The position numbers were made by a program, and so were the translations under genes. A stretch of DNA of 64,000 bases from Platerodrilus igneus (Eukaryota; Arthropoda; Insecta; Coleoptera; Lycidae). Below are positions 57,654 to 64,000 of this stretch, in pieces (positions within the stretch are counted from its first letter, which is position 1; the number at the start of each line of letters is the position of its first letter). The DNA is taken from contig JARFIW010000966.1 of NCBI GenBank assembly GCA_036346225.1, positions 744,001 to 808,000 on the forward strand, written 5' to 3'. The notes beneath the pieces were generated by a model. That model was given only the letters and a program-made list of their open reading frames with translations, was not told the origin of the DNA and made no database searches.

Positions 57654-57926
57654 CTACACGATGGCAGTAGAAAGAAATTTTCCTCTACTAATGTCGACTA
57701 GATTGTTTGTTTGATATGCCATAAAAACATCTCTGTACATAAACTGTAGCACTAAATTTAGGAATGTTCTCTCCGAATACATTCCTAGGATTACTTCTTT
57801 TAAAATACAGGCTATCAGCACCGCATAATCAAATGCCTTCTTGTCTACGCTATTTGTAACTGCAGTATTCCCATTTATAGTAATCTGCACATCAGAGGAA
57901 GTTTGAGGACGTATTGGTTTCGGCAC
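57654..57926 (-). other. Unrecognised 90-codon open frame
   Basis: The frame reads SSDVQITINGNTAVTNSVDK, then KAFDYAVLIACILKEVILGM and RTFLNLVLQFMYRDVFMAYQ. It looks more protein-like than chance AT-rich frames and may be a fragment of a repeat or gene unknown to me. No splice context was resolved. Confidence 0.25.
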
Positions 57927-57959
57927 TATTGATCAACTATTTCGTTGCTCGAGTGTCCA

Positions 57960-60900
57960 TTTACAGGCAAATCACTTTTACGTTTACTTTTTCGTCAGTG
58001 CGTTTACATCCAACAATGATGGTTATCGAAGCATGATCTTACAAACATTACGTTTAACATCGATCAACCATTTTTGAAATCTCTGATTGATATCGCCTTG
58101 CCGTTTTAACTTTTTTTTAAATGTAGCTCTTCTCACTTATTTTAAGATTTCTGGTTGTACATGGAGGTTCATTTCTTATTCTGCGGTTTCATTGTGTATA
58201 ATGTCTTTTGTCAACTACGAGAAGAAGTAAGGTAGGGTGAACTCTGGAAGCTTAATGATTAACAACTAGATACTAATAATGTAGCGATTTCATTTGGTAT
58301 TTAATTCAAGCAAGATAAGTAAGTGGCTTAAGTAAGTTTGATGTGTTTGGCTAACATACTAAATCCTAATCAAAAACAGATATATAATAAAACTGCAATG
58401 TACTAAATACAAGGACACGAAGGAAACAACTATATTGAGTCAAGAACTAAAATGAACCTTGGCGCTGTGAGAGAAGATTCACAAATCTAAAAGAAAAGTC
58501 GTAAGCGTAGCTCAAAGGCAAGGTCTATGTAAGGATTTCACAAAACAGATGTTCGAAAACTACCGAAAGTAATTTTGCTAGGCGGAACACATCTGCAACA
58601 TTATACACAAACCAAGGCGTTAGGACACATTTTTATTATTCGAGATAATACCATAGTTGTAGTTTGTTCGTATCAACAACCAGTTAATTACTATACCATG
58701 GAAAGTCAGTGTTACTTTTGTAATTGACTAAATATCACAAATTTACCATCAGTAGGCATAAAAATGTGGCACAAGGACACGTATCAAAATAATAAAAAAT
58801 TATCAACTCTATTCAATTATTGTCAAAATATACAGTATAATTTGATAGCTTATTACGAACCATATGAATCGGATGGGCTGGGTTTCAAAAGGTACATTCT
58901 TATTAGTTCAAAAACAGCTTTCTAACAGTAAAAACCTTATTCTGATAAGAAAATTTGTTACGTGCTGAATTGACATTCTGTGCGAGTTAATTTTACTCTA
59001 GAAAACTAAGTGACATAACAGTAAATAGTGCACCGACTAACTGCCAATGGTGCAGGGTGTATTCTATAAAAGCAGTTGCAAATCTTATAGAGTTATATAG
59101 ATTGCAACACTTTTACTAAACACCTACCTTGAGAGGTCTTTGAACGCTCTGTTTTATAAAGCCCTTGAGCGTCAACCCACCTGGATATTGCCTGCCCAAA
59201 AGATATATGTACCGGTAGATGGTTTGCGGATTTCACTGCTGTTCGAGGTTATTAGAGCTGTGTGCACGCGTTTCTGACCTCCTACTAATTTAAAATAAAC
59301 ACAAATACTCTAAGTCCTGTTCACCTAACCTGTATTATCAAATATGAATATCAAAGTAGATAATAAAAAAACTAATGTCAATCTTTAACTGGTCTTGTAT
59401 GCCTGTCTCTAAAAGAAAAAACAACTTAACTTAATCGATTATAGGCATTCATCAAATTAAGTGGTACATATATATCATGTGGATACAATTGAGGTGCTTT
59501 TCCATATAATGCGCTTTAATTAAGAGTGCATCAACGTAGAAAGTCCTCTTAATTATAAGCTTTATTCATTTGTATTTTTACAACAAATCAGAATTATTAA
59601 ATAAACAACAGCATGAAGTATGTAGCAGGTGGAAAGCAAATATTCAATAAATTATAAATTTTATTGGTCCTTTTACAAAGATCCAAACAACCCTTTTAAT
59701 GCAAGATTCGTTTGGTAATCTTATACTCCAACTTAACGTTAAATAAAAGCTTCAAACATCAGGGCATCTTCACCTGTAACGGTACTTTCAATCCTGCGTT
59801 TTATTCGCGTTTGAGAACCTGAATCTCACAATCCACGAGTGTAATACCGTATTTGAGTTACCCGTTTAATCAACCTTTATCCCGTACAACGATGGTTGTG
59901 TTAATTAAATTTGAAGCTCTATAACTGAAGATAAAAGATTAGACGAATCCCTCTATTATTATCCGTTTGTTTTATAAGTTTATCGACTCAAGGCCATCGC
60001 AAATTATATTTGTACAACTAGTTGATGTACCAAGATCGAAGTTAATGTAATCCACTTCGGTTACCCAATTATTTGTTCTCACACTTTTGAAAGCGACGGC
60101 GTTTGCTTACATTAGCAACGCATGAGGTTATTACTATGGGGAGTAATATACCAGGACTTTCGTTTCTCTAAACTCGTGTGAATGTGTACAAATAAGCTTC
60201 CCCACGACGGTTGCTTACCCAGATCTACCTATTTTTCTAATTTAATACAAATAGTGTAAAGTCCTGATCTTTATTACTGGTTGTATACAAATTAACTAGT
60301 TGCTGTACCATTTTAATTCATTATCCTAATTTAAAATCATTTTAGAACAACTACGTTATAAAAGTAAACTAGCAAAGCTTCTATAAATATTCATGCTAAA
60401 AGTTCATTTAACTAAATAAATTTGTAAATTTTTTGTATTATATGTTGTTTGTTTAAATAACGTCCTAGAGCTACAAACCTAATAATTTATTTAAAATAAC
60501 GTTCTAATATTTTTAGAAACTCAAAAAGGATCAAGAATAGTTTATAGCTAAAAATCTCAAACCAATAGCAAGTGGTATAGATACTCGTTTTATGCATGCT
60601 ATTTAATTTTTTTTCAAGACGATTGACTTAAAATATTTTTGAAACTGAAACAAATATATCTAGAAGCACATCAAATTTTTTGTAAAAAGAGGCATTTATT
60701 GATCTATAAATTACTCTTTTGGCATCCGTAAACATTTAGAGAGGGTATTAGCAAAAACATGTTTATACTATATTGCATTACTAATTTGGAAAGTTCCCCC
60801 ATTTCACGGGAGTGAGAATGTTGTCAAACGAGGTGCCAAGCGAGTGCTACAATTACACGAGTGTAAAATGGCACTTTCCACATGAATACTATACACTATT

Positions 60901-62627
60901 TCAACCACCATTTCTGTATTTATAAAATCTGTAAGTCAGATTTTTCAAGCGTATGTCTAGAAACAAGAGAAGCAGGGTTTTAGCTACAATATATCCTCAA
61001 TTTTTCATTGTGGAGTTAATTTAAATTATACATTAATACGAGTAATTATATCTTTAAGCAAAATAAAGATTGTTAATAGCAATTTAACTCTGAGTGTTTA
61101 TTCGTCACATCACTTTAAGTTAAAAGTGTTTTAATACTACAGTCATATGTAGCTTTGCACTCTAGAATGATTCAAATCATAGTTTAAATAACTAAGTAGT
61201 GTGCAATCTCCTGTTTTATCTGTGATCATCGGAAAATCATTTTATTATTCTTAAAATAACAACCAAAACTTAAAAACAATTTTGCAAATTGTTACGCGCT
61301 AAATTGACCTTAGTTACGTTAATTAAATTTACTCTACAAGAAGACAAAAGGTAAATACTGCACCTTGCACCATTTAGTTTTTAGAGGTGAGGGGTGAGTT
61401 CTATAAAACTATTGCTAATCTTTTATGGGTATACAAACTTCATCACTTTCACTCATAATTGCCTGGCTATTTCGTTATAATATTAAAATAGGCCATAAAT
61501 ATTAAAGTACCTAGTTTATTTTTTACAACTAGCAATAAAGACCGGAACTTCACATTAAGCAGATTAAATTAGAAAACTATTCAGCAAATAACCAGTCAAG
61601 AAAGTGTATTCGTATACATTTACATGAATTGGAAAAAACCGAAATCATCGAAAAACTACTCCAATAGATAGAAACCCATAAAACAGAATAAAACCTAAAG
61701 CTTAGTAACCAACATATGACGCAGCTGTAGGTATTAAATGGAAAGTATGGGAATACATATATAACCGTTCTCACCCACTAAATATCCTTGACCTCGGCTT
61801 TAAGACAATTTAAGTCGTACAAACCATGCGAACAAGAAAAATTGGGTAACCTCTGGAACTATATTGTATATAAATTCCCATGGATCATAATAGAGGGAAG
61901 AACTGATTTATTCAAGCCTTTTATCTTCAGTTAGTTGATTAACAAGCAGCCATCGTAATGTGGATAAAAAAGTATTGCGTGGCGTCGTTTTTAGAACTCT
62001 GGTTTGTTAGTGAAATGAGCTTCTAAACGCGAACGTAAATCGTTACATGTGAAAGTAGTACATGCACCGCATGCTATTTTCAACCTGCAATCCCATATAT
62101 GTCTTGCACAACAAGGTCTCTTGAGCTTATACAAACTCCACAAGTTGTAAATGAATTAAATTTTTGTTATGATGACGAATATATTATAATTAGTTATCAA
62201 AAAATTATTTGTGTTAAGAAGACTTGTACGTTAGCACACGCTTAGTTAAAAGTGTATTGTAAAGAGGAAATTCTAATACAGAAAGAACCACATTTGTATG
62301 TGTATAAATTTATATGTACCAGTTAATTTAGATGGATACGTAAAATTGGATAAATTTAAGATGTATTATTTCTTTTAGATACACGCATAATTAGTAACGA
62401 AAAAATAATACATAAATATCACATTTTTGATTTAAATAAAATTAAAATTTTCTAGAAGGATTTATTTTAAAACTTTGATATTTAAATGGAATATTTTCAT
62501 ATTTAGTTTAAGTCAAAACTATTTTCCACTTTTTACTTTACTTTTCGCGGACACTCATACGCCGTGCTCGTACTGCCAAAATAATGCAATTCTCTACCGG
62601 TTCCTTAACCGTTAAACCGTAACCCCA
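57960..62627. other. No gene recognised
   Basis: Intronic AT-rich sequence. 58940-59160 and 61280-61480 share a diverged repeat (GGTGCAGGGTGTATTCTATAAAAG versus GAGGGGTGAGTTCTATAAAA context). No coding motif. Confidence 0.4.
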
Positions 62628-62635
62628 TTCAGAAT

Positions 62636-62911
62636 ACGAGCGCCTCGCGGCAGTAATGACATGCCTGCAATGATAGGTTAGGTTACTGTTAGAAATGGAT
62701 ATTATTATTAAAAAACACCAATCAGCTTAACACGCATATCAGAACAGTTGTTCTAAAACTATTGCAAACTGTTCTGATATGCGTGTTAAGTGATTTGTGT
62801 TGTGTGTTTTTTAATAATAATATCCAATTTGTGTTTTTTAATAAATATCTATTTCTTACAGTAACCTAAACTGTCATTGCAAACATGTCATTACTGCCGC
62901 GAGACGCTCGT
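62636..62911. mobile_element. Palindromic MITE with MULE-like TIRs
   Basis: A 276-bp element begins ACGAGCGCCTCGCGGCAGTA and ends with its complement. It is flanked by near-identical 8-bp duplications TTCAGAAT (62628-62635) and TTCAGAAG (62912-62919). The interior is a second long inverted repeat (TTAACACGCATATCAGAACAG against CTGTTCTGATATGCGTGTTAA). It has no coding. The outer ends match those of the 8280-11262 transposon. Confidence 0.9.
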
Positions 62912-63257
62912 TTCAGAAGCCCGCAGGAACTGTTTTGTGGACCTATCCTTCAATGCAAGTAACTAAAGTTAAAATACAAATAGACAAATATTTGCACTTA
63001 TTTTGTGCTTATTATTGCTTCAGACAAACAAGTGTCACAGACACCTACAGAATTTTCTCCTTATTTTGGAATGTCTTAACTTTCGTAGTATCAAAGTATT
63101 TAGGAAATACCTTCTTCTCAGCATTTCTGGTTGCACAAAATAACAGTTATTTAAGCAAGTATATGTATACGCGACATGTATACATAATATTTGATTCAGA
63201 AAATGTATATCATTAGTGACATTATCTATAAACTGTAATATTTTTTCCCTGTTTCAG

Positions 63258-63509
63258 GCTTATCCCAAGTACAGTTTCAAGTATGGTGTAAATGATTATC
63301 ACACAGGAGATGTCAAAAGTCAACATGAAACGCGAGATGGAGATTCAGTTAAAGGCCAATATTCTCTTGTTGAACCTGATGGATCTGTAAGAACAGTTGA
63401 CTATACAGCTGACAAACACAGTGGATTCAACGCCATTGTACATAAAACAGCTCCCGCAGTTGCGCATTCACATCAGGAAGAAGGATTAGCAGAAGCTCAT
63501 CTGTACTGA
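63258..63509 (+). CDS. RR-2 cuticular protein, chitin-binding terminal exon
   Basis: This is the last exon (83 codons plus TGA) of the gene whose earlier exon is at 40419-40610. After CCCTGTTTCAG it encodes [40 protein letters not shown] and [20 protein letters not shown]. This is the complete extended Rebers-Riddiford consensus of the RR-2 type (Y-x-F-x-Y-x-V-x-D, G-D-x-K, E-x-x-D-G-D-x-V-x-G-x-Y, P-D-G-S-x-R-x-V-x-Y-T-A-D, G-F-N-A). It ends with a short His/Glu-rich tail ([14 protein letters not shown]). The domain binds chitin in the procuticle, and RR-2 proteins are usually linked to hard cuticle. The frame upstream of 63258 belongs to intron sequence. The mature protein is about 130 residues. 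Confidence 0.93.
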   Translation, partial: AYPKYSFKYGVNDYHTGDVKSQHETRDGDSVKGQYSLVEPDGSVRTVDYTADKHSGFNAIVHKTAPAVAHSHQEEGLAEAHLY

Positions 63510-64000
63510 AGCATTTTGTTACATCTTTCCAAGATTCTGATAGTTAACTAGTCCTATAAATGTAGAATATACACTATCTATATGTCGCGGTTTCGGCAAG
63601 TAACCGAAACATTTGTTAATTTCAAGGAAAGTCCTTTCTTTGTGCTACATTAAAATTTATATCTAACTGTATTTTAAACGTAAATATGAGCGACAAAGAT
63701 TAATTAATGTATTATATTTTAAATCTAAGACTACAGAGGTACCGACGAAACCCACAAGGAAACTGCATGAATTGAGTATAAATTTAATATAACTACACAT
63801 ATATTAGAAAAGGTGGTAAAATTCTACAATAATAACACAATATTTTCTTCAGTTTTCATAAAACCATAGATCTGATGTATTAATATGTTTAAAAAAGTAA
63901 ACATAAATTTAAAAACAGACGTTTGATATTTTTAATTTTTTGAGTTCGCTACTATGGGCTCCCATTTCTTTTCTCAATTTTAGTTATATTTCCTTCTGAG
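63510..64000 (+). other. 3' untranslated region and downstream flank of the cuticular gene
   Basis: A 7-bp perfect hairpin, GTTTCGG/CCGAAAC (63590-63610), lies 80 bp past the stop. No AATAAA is present. ATTAAA at 63649-63654 is the best poly(A) signal candidate. Confidence 0.45.

Larger units (their letters stand above)
40611..63257 (+). other. 22.6-kb intron of the cuticular gene
   Basis: GTAAGA donor at 40611 and CCCTGTTTCAG acceptor at 63257. Both exon ends are phase 0. The intron is packed with SINEs, LINE fragments, hammerhead repeats, mariner-like relics and a MITE. No other host exon was recognised inside. The length is inferred from the two matching exons. Confidence 0.75.

Noticed and set aside
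1..64000. CRISPR array, operon or bacterial-type gene cluster
   Set aside because: No direct-repeat/spacer pattern, spliced genes, and transposon content typical of an animal genome.

Overview
The window looks like an AT-rich, transposon-laden insect (or closely related arthropod) chromosome. Two observations support this. First, a chitin-binding RR-2 cuticular protein gene has its last exon near the right end. Second, the mobile-element mix is typical of insects: Penelope-like, hAT, piggyBac, MULE-like and mariner-like elements, LINEs, a BEL/Pao relic and tRNA-derived SINEs. I cannot name the species.

Only two host genes are convincingly visible. On the minus strand at 3372-4119 is a small three-exon gene for a SIAH/SINA-like RING protein, with two very short introns in consistent phase. 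On the plus strand, an RR-2 cuticular protein is split between a signal-peptide-core exon (40419-40610) and a chitin-binding exon (63258-63509). They are separated by a ~22.6 kb intron filled with repeats. The exon carrying the cuticular start codon was not found.

Layout: 5.3-6.6 kb, gypsy-like and BEL/Pao gag-protease relics. 7.2-8.0 kb, a 44-bp minisatellite abutting a truncated LINE reverse transcriptase. 8280-11262, a complete TIR element with a C2H2/MULE-like transposase lacking its catalytic core. 12.7-13.5 kb, a 308-bp satellite. 15.1-15.9 kb, a tandem dimer of a ~519-bp unit carrying hammerhead-ribozyme motifs. 16.6-23.2 kb, three Penelope-like copies in inverted plus tandem arrangement. 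23966-33369, a 9.4-kb hAT element with an exact 8-bp target duplication, enclosing piggyBac sequence and an internal duplication. 36-39.6 kb, piggyBac and mariner-like relics. 39.9-63.3 kb, mostly the cuticular gene intron, with more hammerhead repeats, SINEs, a tRNA-like pair, mariner-like relics and a LINE. At 62636-62911 a palindromic MITE has the same termini as the 8-11 kb MULE-like element.

The most interesting signal is the family of hammerhead-ribozyme repeats. Its ~519-bp unit occurs as a tandem dimer and as inverted pairs, usually ends at (TA)n tracts, and sits in sense orientation inside the cuticular gene intron. It resembles a retrozyme, i.e. a non-autonomous circular-RNA retroelement, with Penelope-like elements nearby as possible partners. 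All calls were made by eye; no search or folding program was run.
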